From Acinetobacter sp. WC-141 (lineage in GTDB: Bacteria; Pseudomonadota; Gammaproteobacteria; Pseudomonadales; Moraxellaceae): a DNA stretch of 64,000 nucleotides. Positions 46,753 through 55,244 of the stretch are shown here, piece after piece. The first letter of the stretch is position 1. Each line of letters starts with the position of its first letter. The notes beneath the pieces are model-generated. The model did no database searches. It was given only the letters and a program-made list of their open reading frames with translations, and was not told where the DNA came from. Made by a program: the position numbers and the translations under genes. The DNA lies in NCBI RefSeq assembly GCF_000313935.1, contig NZ_AMSS01000052.1, forward strand, positions 1 through 64,000. The letters run 5' to 3'.

Positions 46753-47508
46753 TTAAATACATATTTTCTGTGTGCCACCGCCGCTGCCAGATGAACCATT
46801 TGAGTTACAAGTACAATATCTTCCACATCCAGCCCCTCCACAAAAACAACTAGAAGAGTATATTCCAATAATTGTAGATTTTAGATCATTTTTGCTCATC
46901 TGATTTATAATATTTTTATCTACAAGTGGATTTATATGAGATTCACTATCATGGAAAATAGGTCTTAATGCTGCTGTTAAAATTTCTGGTGAATAATCTA
47001 CCGCATAATCGATATACCATTTCTTTACATGATCAAACCCAAATGTTTTTTCTATTAATTCCAATTGTTTAGAAAGTTGTGTTCTTTTTTCCGCTGAATA
47101 TGTTTTTCCTTCAGTTTTTAAAGCCGCTATAGTTCTTTCTAATGTTGTTTTAGAGAAGGGTCGATGGTGAAGAAAAAAACCAAAAAAATCATTACAAAAT
47201 GTAGTGTAATCTTCTGTAAATTGCATAAAAATATGCCACATTTTATCTATTACTAATAATGGTTCATGTATCTCAATATTAAAATTTTCTTTTTGAGAGA
47301 TTGTACTTAAATATAGAAAATTTTTCATCTCATTAAAAATATCTATAATATTTTCATCAGGAAAATCCCATTCATCTTTAAATTTTTCTAATACTTGGGG
47401 ATTGCTATATTCTTTTACTTTTGTATAAGTGTCATCATGGATTAAAGCAGTTTTAAAGCCATTGCTACTTATATTTGTTGGTTTAAGTTGTTCTATAATA
47501 GTATTCAT
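46753..47508 (-). CDS. GRDP-like protein with Cys/Gly-rich C-terminal tail; candidate RiPP precursor
   Basis: 251 residues. Residues about 85-130 contain LVIDKMWHIFMQFTEDYTTF and NDFFGFFLHHRP, the WH...T..Y..FC..FG.F.HHRP pattern of glycine-rich-domain-protein-like (GRDP, DUF1399) sequences. The last 34 residues are quite different: SSSCFCGGAGCGRYCTC followed by a Ser/Gly run and TQKICI. They hold six of the protein's seven cysteines. This looks like a folded leader or carrier domain with a small core peptide at its end. AAAAGG lies just before the ATG. It is the first gene of the operon, followed by exporter, oxygenase and NTF2-like genes. It could instead be a structural secreted protein. 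Confidence 0.65.
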   Translation of the reverse strand: MNTIIEQLKPTNISSNGFKTALIHDDTYTKVKEYSNPQVLEKFKDEWDFPDENIIDIFNEMKNFLYLSTISQKENFNIEIHEPLLVIDKMWHIFMQFTEDYTTFCNDFFGFFLHHRPFSKTTLERTIAALKTEGKTYSAEKRTQLSKQLELIEKTFGFDHVKKWYIDYAVDYSPEILTAALRPIFHDSESHINPLVDKNIINQMSKNDLKSTIIGIYSSSCFCGGAGCGRYCTCNSNGSSGSGGGTQKICI

Positions 47509-47748
47509 TTTTTACCTTTTGGTATTATTTTTGAAGTTTATAAAATAATAAAAATAATAAAATTCTCAAATTTTTTTTTATGATAATTTTATATTTTTTA
47601 TTAATATATGTTTTTTCAAATTTAAGGGTATTTGAAAAAGTTATTAATAATATTGTAATAAAATTAGAAGGAGATCTAATAGACTCCTCTCTATAACGCC
47701 CCACTTAACAATAACTCCCTCATTATTTAGCCTTACTTTTTTAATGAT
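47509..47748. promoter_or_regulatory. AT-rich leader/promoter region of the island operon
   Basis: About 240 bases, almost all A and T near the start codon, upstream of the leftward operon. The promoter must lie here, but many TATA-like words make it impossible to choose one. No operator dyad stands out. Confidence 0.5.
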
Positions 47749-48054
47749 TTAATTTAAAACAAATGGCATTTTGCGTGCTTGACTGCAATAGGGTTGGGCA
47801 CTATCCTTTGCCTGCTGGCCTACATTGCCAGACGGTCGTCGCGGACCGATTACAACAGCATCAGAATTATTCCTTTCTGAGGGATAATTTTGTGTGAGCA
47901 TCTCCTCGTCTCCTCCCGTAGCGGTAGGACGGGAGAGGGACACCTTCGGGTGTGCTGGTTGTTGTACCAGTCCGCGAACCCTTTCTCGTTCTGCCACCAT
48001 AATTTTAATGTCGGCAGAACTCCCAATAAAAAGGAGTTGGCTTTGCACATCCAT
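47749..48054 (-). CDS. Hypothetical 101-residue frame in a GC-rich mobile-element-like segment
   Basis: A frame of 101 residues (SADIKIMVAERERVRGLVQQ, then PAHPKVSLSRPTATGGDEE). It has no clear ribosome site. The DNA is far richer in GC than anything nearby: by hand count 38 of 60 bases at 47921-47980, against 13 of 60 at 45061-45120. The sequence type recalls the Ash/Icd-like frames annotated over the structured leader RNA of P4-like satellites. I make that comparison from memory and with low confidence. It may not encode a protein at all, because the segment is dense with hairpins. Confidence 0.3.
   Translation of the reverse strand: MDVQSQLLFIGSSADIKIMVAERERVRGLVQQPAHPKVSLSRPTATGGDEEMLTQNYPSERNNSDAVVIGPRRPSGNVGQQAKDSAQPYCSQARKMPFVLN
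47913..47970. repeat. Three consecutive hairpins in the GC-rich segment
   Basis: Stem 1: CTCCCGT (47913-47919) with ACGGGAG (47929-47935). Stem 2: ACACC-TTCG-GGTGT (47940-47953), a UUCG tetraloop. Stem 3: CTGGT (47955-47959) with ACCAG (47966-47970). The tight series suggests a structured RNA, such as a leader or immunity RNA. Confidence 0.65.
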
Positions 48055-48280
48055 TATTTCTTGGCTCTCAATGCCAAAAGCTATAACGACACAACTTAAA
48101 AATTAAAGCAGCTTGAACGCCCTAAGGTTTTCAGGCTTTAAGTCATTACGGCTCAAAAAACTTGCATCAACAATAAAACTTGAGATGTGCCAAGCACCGT
48201 CTTTACGGCTTTGCTATGCCTTTTTTTCTCCCAAAAAAGTATCTCAATTAGAAACAACAAGAATTTATAACGGTAAAACT

Positions 48281-48838
48281 ATGCCAAAGTTAGTGCTTTC
48301 ATCACGTGCCATACAAGTCATCAATAAATCGATTGATCTATTTCACCACCGTGGGTTTCATACGGTTGGGGTGGATCGAATCGTGAAAGAGTGTGAAATT
48401 ACCAAAGCGACTTTTTATAACTTCTTTCATTCAAAAGAGCGGTTTATTGAAATCTGTCTGATCGTACAAAAAGAACGTTTAAAAGAAAAAGTGATTTCAA
48501 TTGCTGAGTACGACCAAGGCACAAACGCGACCGATAAACTCAAAAAGCTTTATTTCTTACACACTGATGTAGAAGGGCTGTACTTTCTATTATTTAAAGC
48601 CATTTTTGAAACGAAACTAAACTATCCAAACACCTATCAAATCGCGGTGAGATATCGAACATGGCTCATCAATGCAATCTATAGCCAGCTTATAAAACTA
48701 AACACCGATGCGACTTTTCAAGACGCCAAACTATTTTTATATATGATTGAAGGCGCAATTATTCAGCTTTTAGACTCAAATCAAGTCGATGAGAGGGAAA
48801 AGGTGTTGGATTGTTTTTTATGCAGTTTAGGTAGGTGA
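48281..48838 (+). CDS. TetR/AcrR-family transcriptional regulator
   Basis: 185 residues from ATG 48281 (MPKLVLSSRAIQVINKSIDL). The helix-turn-helix is FHHRGFHTVGVDRIVKECEI, then TKATFYNFFHSKERFIE, as in the YfiR/NemR-like branch. The C-terminal ligand domain is normal in length. A longer frame exists upstream (to 48113), but it lies in the mobile-element-like DNA and lacks family similarity. An operator-like dyad at 48870-48884 lies between this gene and the GST gene, so it probably represses the GST, and perhaps itself, until an electrophile binds. Confidence 0.85.
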   Translation: MPKLVLSSRAIQVINKSIDLFHHRGFHTVGVDRIVKECEITKATFYNFFHSKERFIEICLIVQKERLKEKVISIAEYDQGTNATDKLKKLYFLHTDVEGLYFLLFKAIFETKLNYPNTYQIAVRYRTWLINAIYSQLIKLNTDATFQDAKLFLYMIEGAIIQLLDSNQVDEREKVLDCFLCSLGR

Positions 48839-48869
48839 TGTAAAATGCTGGGCTGATAACAAAAAATAT

Positions 48870-48884
48870 TAGACCGGTCGTCTA
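48870..48884. promoter_or_regulatory. Probable TetR-type operator before the GST gene
   Basis: TAGACCGGTCGTCTA: arms TAGAC and GTCTA around CGGTC, with an internal palindrome GACCGGTC. It resembles TAGACC...GGTCTA operators of NemR-like regulators and lies 58 bases before the GST start. Confidence 0.65.
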
Positions 48885-48941
48885 TTGATCTATATAGTGA
48901 GGTCTTACTTTGTTGACCTTCTAGTTTAAAAGAGAAAATTA

Positions 48942-49574
48942 ATGTCTATTATTCTTCATCATTTAAATGCTTCACGCTCATTTCGCATTCTGTGGTTACT
49001 TGAAGAAATTAATCAACCTTATGAATTAAAATGTTATTTTCGAGATAAAACTACAAACCTTGCACCTCAAGAATTAAAAAACATTCATCCTTTAGGCAAA
49101 TCACCTGTGATTGAGCTCAATGGAAAAGTGATTACAGAATCAGGTGCAATTGTAGAAATTTTGATTGAAAAATTTGCTCCTCAACTTATGCCTGCGAAAG
49201 ATTCGGACAGTTATCTTGATTATTTACAATGGATTCATTTTTCAGAAAGTTCGGCTATGGTTCCATATTTATTAAATATTTTTAATTCGATTGAGTTAAA
49301 AAATGGCACTCAATTAAAGTTCTTGGACCAATATGCGCATGCTGAGTTGGATAAAGTATTTTCGTATTTAGATCAACAATTAGTAGGCAAAAAATTCTTA
49401 GTAGGCAATAGCTTAACGGGTGCAGATTTTATGATTGGTTTCGTAGTCTATGGCCTAATTAATTCTTTAAATATTCGATCAAAATACCTCAATATTGAAC
49501 AATATGTAAAAAGTCTAGAAAGCTTAGAAAGCTGGCAAAAAGCTATGTCTATAGAACAAAATCTTCATCACTAA
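48942..49574 (+). CDS. Glutathione S-transferase
   Basis: 210 residues. The thioredoxin-like N-terminal domain (HHLNASRSFRILWLLEEINQ, then HPLGKSPVIELNGKVITESG with the glutathione-binding ESG) is followed by the helical C-terminal domain (about 85-205) with LVGNSLTGADFMIGF. It conjugates glutathione to electrophiles. It is probably controlled by the upstream TetR protein. Its stop is directly followed, in the same frame, by the remnant of a carboxymuconolactone decarboxylase gene. Confidence 0.9.
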   Translation: MSIILHHLNASRSFRILWLLEEINQPYELKCYFRDKTTNLAPQELKNIHPLGKSPVIELNGKVITESGAIVEILIEKFAPQLMPAKDSDSYLDYLQWIHFSESSAMVPYLLNIFNSIELKNGTQLKFLDQYAHAELDKVFSYLDQQLVGKKFLVGNSLTGADFMIGFVVYGLINSLNIRSKYLNIEQYVKSLESLESWQKAMSIEQNLHH

Positions 49575-49934
49575 ACCAATGCAATCCGTAAACAAGTTCT
49601 TGGTGAAGAATATGTAAATAATTCAATCAACAATGCCGATGAGTTTAATCTTCCTCTTCAAGAGTTAGTCACTGAATATTGCTGGGGAGCTGTTTGGGGA
49701 CGTGAAGAATTAAGTAAACCTGAGCGCAGTTTAATTAACTTGGCAATGATCTCAGCTTTAAATCGTCCACATGAACTAAAACTACATGTTAAAGGTGCAC
49801 TTCGAAATGGTGTACCTAAAGAGAAAATTCGTGAAGTACTCTTACAGGTTGCAATTTACTGTGGCGTGCCTGCTGCTGTAGATAGCTTTCGAATTGCTAA
49901 AGAGGCAATTAAAGAGTTTGAATCTGAGCAATAA
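49575..49934 (+). pseudogene. Carboxymuconolactone decarboxylase family gene lacking its start
   Basis: The frame immediately after the GST stop reads NAIRKQVLGEEYVNNSINNA, then LVTEYCWGAVWGREELSKPE, and on to IYCGVPAAVDSFRIAKEA. This is nearly the whole CMD domain (about 118 codons). No in-frame start codon precedes it: the first is a TTG at 49740, which would give only 64 residues. About ten N-terminal codons and any ribosome site seem to have been lost in a small deletion that fused it to the GST end. The catalytic-type Cys (TEYCWG) is before the TTG, so the short product should be inactive. Confidence 0.75.
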
Positions 49935-49953
49935 ACGTTGCCTTTGAATAATT

Positions 49954-49987
49954 AAAAAAAGCCTTGTTCAAGTGGACGAGGCCTTTT
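49954..49987. terminator. Bidirectional terminator, CMD remnant / lysR
   Basis: GCCTTGTTC (49961-49969) pairs, with G-U pairs, with GGACGAGGC (49974-49982) across AAGT, flanked by an A-run on the left and a T-run on the right. Confidence 0.75.
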
Positions 49988-49992
49988 TTATT

Positions 49993-50904
49993 TTAAGCTT
50001 GTCTGTTCAGTTCAAGGGGTAAATGCTGCGCCAAATAGTCAATTGCAAGTCGGGTTTTCAGGGGCATAAAAGGCAGTGTAGGCCATACCAGATGAATCGG
50101 AAAAGCAGTGCTCGACATGGTGTCTAACACTTGCACAAGCTTACCGTCCTGTAATTCATTTTGAATAAGCCAATCGGGCAGCCAAGCAATACCTGCGCCA
50201 GCAAGTGCTGCATTTTTAATGGCTTGCAAGTCATTAAAAAGGAGTTTTGCTTTCGGTTTAATAAATAAAGGCTCGTCATTTTCCTGTTGAAGCTGCCATT
50301 TTTTTATTTGACCAAAATGCGGATCGGCAATCGTGGCGTGGCGGTCTAAGTCTTCAATATTTTCTAATGGATCTGCTTTATTTAAATAGTCAGGTGAGGC
50401 ACAAAGTAGCATTCGATGCTCACCAATCGGTTTGGCAACGAGTTGAGTGGTGTCGGGCAATGCCCCGATTCGGATGCATAAATCGAAACCTTCTTCGACC
50501 AAGTCTACAGTCCGATCATTAAATGAAATTTCTAGCTGTAAGTCCGCATGTTGCTGAGCAAATTTAACCATGAACGGAGCAGCAAAGAGTTGCCCGAACA
50601 GAACTGGCACAGACATTCTTAACCGGCCTGTTGCGTTAATTTTCCTTTGGTCTAATAAAGCTGCCGCATTTTGTATTTCACTTAACGCTCGGCGGCTATG
50701 TTCATAAAACAAAGCCCCTTCGTCAGTCATACTGAGAGAACGTGTTGTTCTTTTAAATAAAGCAACACCAAGCTGATCTTCCAGCCGAGCAATATTTTTA
50801 CTAATGGCTGAGCGGGTTAAATGCAATTGCTCGGCAGCTCTTACAAAACTTCCAGCTTCAACCACAGTCACAAATATAGAAATTGCACTTAGCTCATGTT
50901 GCAT
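49993..50904 (-). CDS. LysR-family transcriptional regulator
   Basis: About 303 residues from ATG 50904 (MQHELSAISIFVTVVEAGSF). The winged helix continues LHLTRSAISKNIARLEDQLG. A longer frame upstream adds a hydrophobic stretch without similarity and is rejected. The effector domain follows from about residue 90. It is divergent from the azoreductase gene at 51003, about 100 bases away, so that gene is the likely target. The CrgA/AaeR-like subgroup fits by eye. Confidence 0.88.
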   Translation of the reverse strand: MQHELSAISIFVTVVEAGSFVRAAEQLHLTRSAISKNIARLEDQLGVALFKRTTRSLSMTDEGALFYEHSRRALSEIQNAAALLDQRKINATGRLRMSVPVLFGQLFAAPFMVKFAQQHADLQLEISFNDRTVDLVEEGFDLCIRIGALPDTTQLVAKPIGEHRMLLCASPDYLNKADPLENIEDLDRHATIADPHFGQIKKWQLQQENDEPLFIKPKAKLLFNDLQAIKNAALAGAGIAWLPDWLIQNELQDGKLVQVLDTMSSTAFPIHLVWPTLPFMPLKTRLAIDYLAQHLPLELNRQA

Positions 50905-51002
50905 GATTGTTGCCTGAAAGGAACCAATGATAAGAAATAATATCACCACTGTTGAATTTATTGTAGAGTTAATATGGCTTCATCGAAAACGTGGAGATGG
51001 TC

Positions 51003-51599
51003 ATGGCTAAAATATTGGTATTAAAATCCAGCATTATGGGTGAGGGTTCTCAAACCAATTGCCTAATCGATGTCATGCTTGAACACCGTAAAGACCAAGG
51101 TTTGCAAGATGACATTACCATACGCAATCTAGCTGAAATGAATCTACCCGTATTAGATATTGAAATTTTTCAGGCGCTCCGTGGTACTGAAAATAACAAT
51201 CAAAACATTCAACAAATCGTTGCTTTGTCTGACGAATTAATTGATGAATTAAAAAGTGCCGATTTGTTGGTGATAGGCGCGCCGATGTACAACTTAAATG
51301 TGCCGACTCAACTCAAAAACTGGTTTGATTTGGTGGCACGAGCAAGACAAACATTCTGCTACACCGAAACTTATCCTCAAGGTTTGGTTGAAGGGGTAAA
51401 AGCGGTAGTGGTAAGTAGTCGGGGCGGTATTCATGTCGGCCAAGAAACTGAGGCAGTAACTCCTTATCTCAAAGCTGTGTTAGGGCTGATGGGTATTCAT
51501 GAAGTCGATTTTATTTATGCAGAAGGTCTAGACATGCAAGCTTATCGCAGCAACGCTTTAGATCTGGCAAGCCAGCAAGTCAAAGAGTACGCCATTTAA
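51003..51599 (+). CDS. azoR: FMN-dependent NADH-azoreductase
   Basis: 198 residues of the flavodoxin-like NAD(P)H oxidoreductase family: KILVLKSSIMGEGSQTN for FMN phosphate, MYNLNVPTQLKNWFDLVARA, and VVSSRGGIHVG, all typical of AzoR. It reduces quinones and azo compounds with two electrons and guards against thiol stress. ATG 51003 follows GGAGATGG. Divergent from a LysR gene that probably regulates it. Confidence 0.9.
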   Translation: MAKILVLKSSIMGEGSQTNCLIDVMLEHRKDQGLQDDITIRNLAEMNLPVLDIEIFQALRGTENNNQNIQQIVALSDELIDELKSADLLVIGAPMYNLNVPTQLKNWFDLVARARQTFCYTETYPQGLVEGVKAVVVSSRGGIHVGQETEAVTPYLKAVLGLMGIHEVDFIYAEGLDMQAYRSNALDLASQQVKEYAI

Positions 51600-51655
51600 A
51601 ATCATGAGCTGAAACTCTTGTACCTCTAATTGATAACAAGAGTTTCTAAGTCTAT

Positions 51656-52471
51656 TTAAATCACATTTCTAAGTTCATTTGCCGTGTTGCGTAGCAATGG
51701 CAAAATTTGCTGAACCAAATAATCTTCTTGCACACGGTTGGTTTGAGACATGCAGTTAAGCGCTGCAATGGCTTGACCTTGTGCATTAAAAACAGGCACT
51801 GCAATCGCAATCACACCAAGCTCATGTTCTTCTTTGGAAAGACAATAATCCGATAATGAAATACCTTTAAGCACTTCAAAAAACTTTGACTCATCTACTA
51901 TCGTAAATGGAGTTAGGCGCTTTAAACCGTAAGTTTTGACCCATGTATGTTGGGCTTCTTCGGGTAGTGCTGCCAGTAAAACTTTACCCGTAGAAGTGGC
52001 ATGTGCAGGCAGTCTGTTTCCTAAATGCATACCATAAGGGCTGACGCGCAAATTATCTTGCTGTGGCAAATAGCTACGGGCAATCGGCACGACCTCGTTA
52101 TCGTCCAGAACCACTATCGAAAAAGTCAGAGACGTCTGCGCGCACAAAAGATTTAAAAATGATTGGGCAACTTTAGGCAAGTGGGCAGAGCTTAAATAAG
52201 AACTTGAAAAGCGTAGCACGCGATGAGTCAACCAAAAGTAATGTTCATCTGTTTCTAAATAGCCTAAGTATTTTAAGGTTTTTAGATAACGCCTTGCCGC
52301 AGTACGGCTAATGCCGGTTCGCTCGGCCACTTGAGTGACATTGAGTCGTTGCCGATCTGTTCCAAAAGCTTCCAGTAAAGCCAAGCCTTTTGCTAATCCT
52401 GCAATGTAGTCTTCTTGACGAATTTTCTCATGCGAATTCGGGTGCTCTAAAAAAGCATCGAGAGAAGGCAT
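51656..52471 (-). CDS. pobR: PobR, IclR-family activator of pobA
   Basis: 271 residues. IclR-type helix-turn-helix (LNVTQVAERTGISRTAARRY, then LKTLKYLGYL) and the GAF-like effector domain with HATSTGKVLLAALPEE. In Acinetobacter, PobR activates the divergent pobA gene in response to 4-hydroxybenzoate. The gene order here is the same. The two share a 140-base intergenic region with an inverted repeat. Confidence 0.92.
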   Translation of the reverse strand: MPSLDAFLEHPNSHEKIRQEDYIAGLAKGLALLEAFGTDRQRLNVTQVAERTGISRTAARRYLKTLKYLGYLETDEHYFWLTHRVLRFSSSYLSSAHLPKVAQSFLNLLCAQTSLTFSIVVLDDNEVVPIARSYLPQQDNLRVSPYGMHLGNRLPAHATSTGKVLLAALPEEAQHTWVKTYGLKRLTPFTIVDESKFFEVLKGISLSDYCLSKEEHELGVIAIAVPVFNAQGQAIAALNCMSQTNRVQEDYLVQQILPLLRNTANELRNVI

Positions 52472-52499
52472 CCTTTCATTCCTGTGATTTTATTGTTTC

Positions 52500-52516
52500 T
52501 GTCCGCTATCCGGACA
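52500..52516. promoter_or_regulatory. Probable PobR operator
   Basis: TGTCCG (52500-52505) and CGGACA (52511-52516) form a perfect 6-bp dyad across CTATC, between pobR and pobA and about 95 bases before pobA. Confidence 0.65.
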
Positions 52517-52596
52517 AACTAAATGATAAACGGTTATTTTCGTCTTGCATACATAGTGCACAAATCTTAAAGCCAGTAATTTAAAAGTCAGGATGA

Positions 52597-53826
<1,230 letters not shown>

Positions 53827-53896
53827 AAATTAGGTAAAAATAAAAAGGGCATGAAAATACTCTTTTTTATATAACAAATGAGATGCGATCCGCCTA

Positions 53897-53932
53897 AAAG
53901 TAGCCCTGATATTTTTAGAAATATAGGGCTAC
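53897..53932 (-). terminator. Terminator between pobA and the racemase gene
   Basis: GTAGCCCT (53900-53907) pairs with AGGGCTAC (53925-53932) and the inner ATATTT with AAATAT, leaving a bulged G and a TTAG loop. On the minus strand it is followed by TTTT, so it mainly serves the racemase gene. Confidence 0.65.
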
Positions 53933-53951
53933 CTATCAATTAACCTAAAGT

Positions 53952-55244
53952 TTAGTTAGCGGTTGCTGAAACTTTACTCTGGCTTAACATTGCTTGTTGC
54001 GGAGATTGAAGGGGCTTAATCACTTGTGGATTAGAGTTACTCCACGGGATGTAGGTTTCTGTCAAAATATGGCCAGTAAGACTCGTTAAATCACTAGATT
54101 TAACTTCAGCATCGCCTTGACGACCAAATAATACAACTTCATCGCCAGCTTTAGCCTCTGGAATATCTGTCACATCCACCATAACAGTATTCATTGATAC
54201 TCGGCCAACCACTGGCGCTTTTTGCCCATTTACTAATACAAAAGCTTTATTACTAAAACTACGACGGTAGCCATCTGAATAACCTATAGGTAAGTTTGCG
54301 AGTCTAGAGTCACGTGTCAAAGTATATGTTTGGTCATAACCCACAGTTGAATCTTTGAGATAATTATTAACTGCGGCAATTTGTGTTTTAAATGCCATCA
54401 TACGTTTAAATTCAGGGTGATTAGGAAAATCCCCATATATAATCGCACCTGCACGAACCATATCTAAATGTGATTCGGGAACATTTACGGTAGCAAATGA
54501 ATTAGCTGTGTGTAATGTTAATTCTTCACGATTCAGTTTGGCTTTTTTAATTAACCATGCTGTTTGTTCATTAAATTGAGCCAGACGCTCACGGACATAT
54601 TTTTCATCTTCTACCGCGTAATGGGTCATAATGCCGTCAATTTTAAGATGGGGAAGTTTGGTGATCGCAACGGCTTGTTTTTTACCTTGAGCTGAAAACA
54701 TTTCAATACCATTACGATCCATACCGCCCGAATTTAAAGCCAAGCTATAATGTACAGTTGCATTATTCGCTTCTGCCCATTGTGAGATACGAGCGGCTTG
54801 ATCATAGTTGCCCAAAAGCTCTTCAATATTTAACGCATGTGCATTGATAATTTCACTATCGGTTGCTGTACGTAAACGTGTAATTTTGCCTTTATAGCCA
54901 TGCTTACGCACCATCGCCGCTTCTGCATTACTGGTAATACCAATACAAGAAACATTTAATTTCATCACGCTCGGCATAAGTAGATCAATACTATGACCAT
55001 ATGCATTCGCTTTCATAACCACACAAAGTTGTGTTTTGTCACTAAGTAACTGATTTGTCTTTTTAATATTATCTTCAAAGGCTTGAGTATCAATTTCAAT
55101 CCATGCATTGGCTGTAGGTGCAGGACTGACTTCATTTGTGATGTGAGGCGTGAGTAAAGGCGCGGCATGGGCAAATTGCATGGAACCGAATAATACAAAT
55201 GCACAGCTATAAGCGAGATGAGAAAATTTTGTTTTAAGTTTCAT
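53952..55244 (-). CDS. Exported alanine-type / broad-specificity amino acid racemase
   Basis: 430 residues. The N-terminus is a signal peptide (KFSHLAYSCAFVLFGSMQFA, cut after AHA at about residue 28), unlike cytoplasmic Alr. The PLP-barrel has the Schiff-base Lys in CVVMKANAYGHSID and the second catalytic Tyr in STVGYDQTYTL. HTANSFATVNVPESHLDMVR and RVSMNTVMVDVTDIPE are family-typical. Periplasmic racemases of this kind (Bsr) act on many amino acids and produce D-amino acids that edit peptidoglycan or serve as signals. It is monocistronic. Confidence 0.87.
   Translation of the reverse strand: MKLKTKFSHLAYSCAFVLFGSMQFAHAAPLLTPHITNEVSPAPTANAWIEIDTQAFEDNIKKTNQLLSDKTQLCVVMKANAYGHSIDLLMPSVMKLNVSCIGITSNAEAAMVRKHGYKGKITRLRTATDSEIINAHALNIEELLGNYDQAARISQWAEANNATVHYSLALNSGGMDRNGIEMFSAQGKKQAVAITKLPHLKIDGIMTHYAVEDEKYVRERLAQFNEQTAWLIKKAKLNREELTLHTANSFATVNVPESHLDMVRAGAIIYGDFPNHPEFKRMMAFKTQIAAVNNYLKDSTVGYDQTYTLTRDSRLANLPIGYSDGYRRSFSNKAFVLVNGQKAPVVGRVSMNTVMVDVTDIPEAKAGDEVVLFGRQGDAEVKSSDLTSLTGHILTETYIPWSNSNPQVIKPLQSPQQAMLSQSKVSATAN

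Noticed and set aside
47890..48106. Two rightward frames of about 70 codons in the GC-rich segment
   Set aside because: They overlap each other and the leftward frame over hairpins; no way to prefer them as genes.
48113..48280. Longer N-terminus for the TetR protein
   Set aside because: The extra 56 codons lie in mobile-element-like DNA; family similarity starts at the ATG at 48281.
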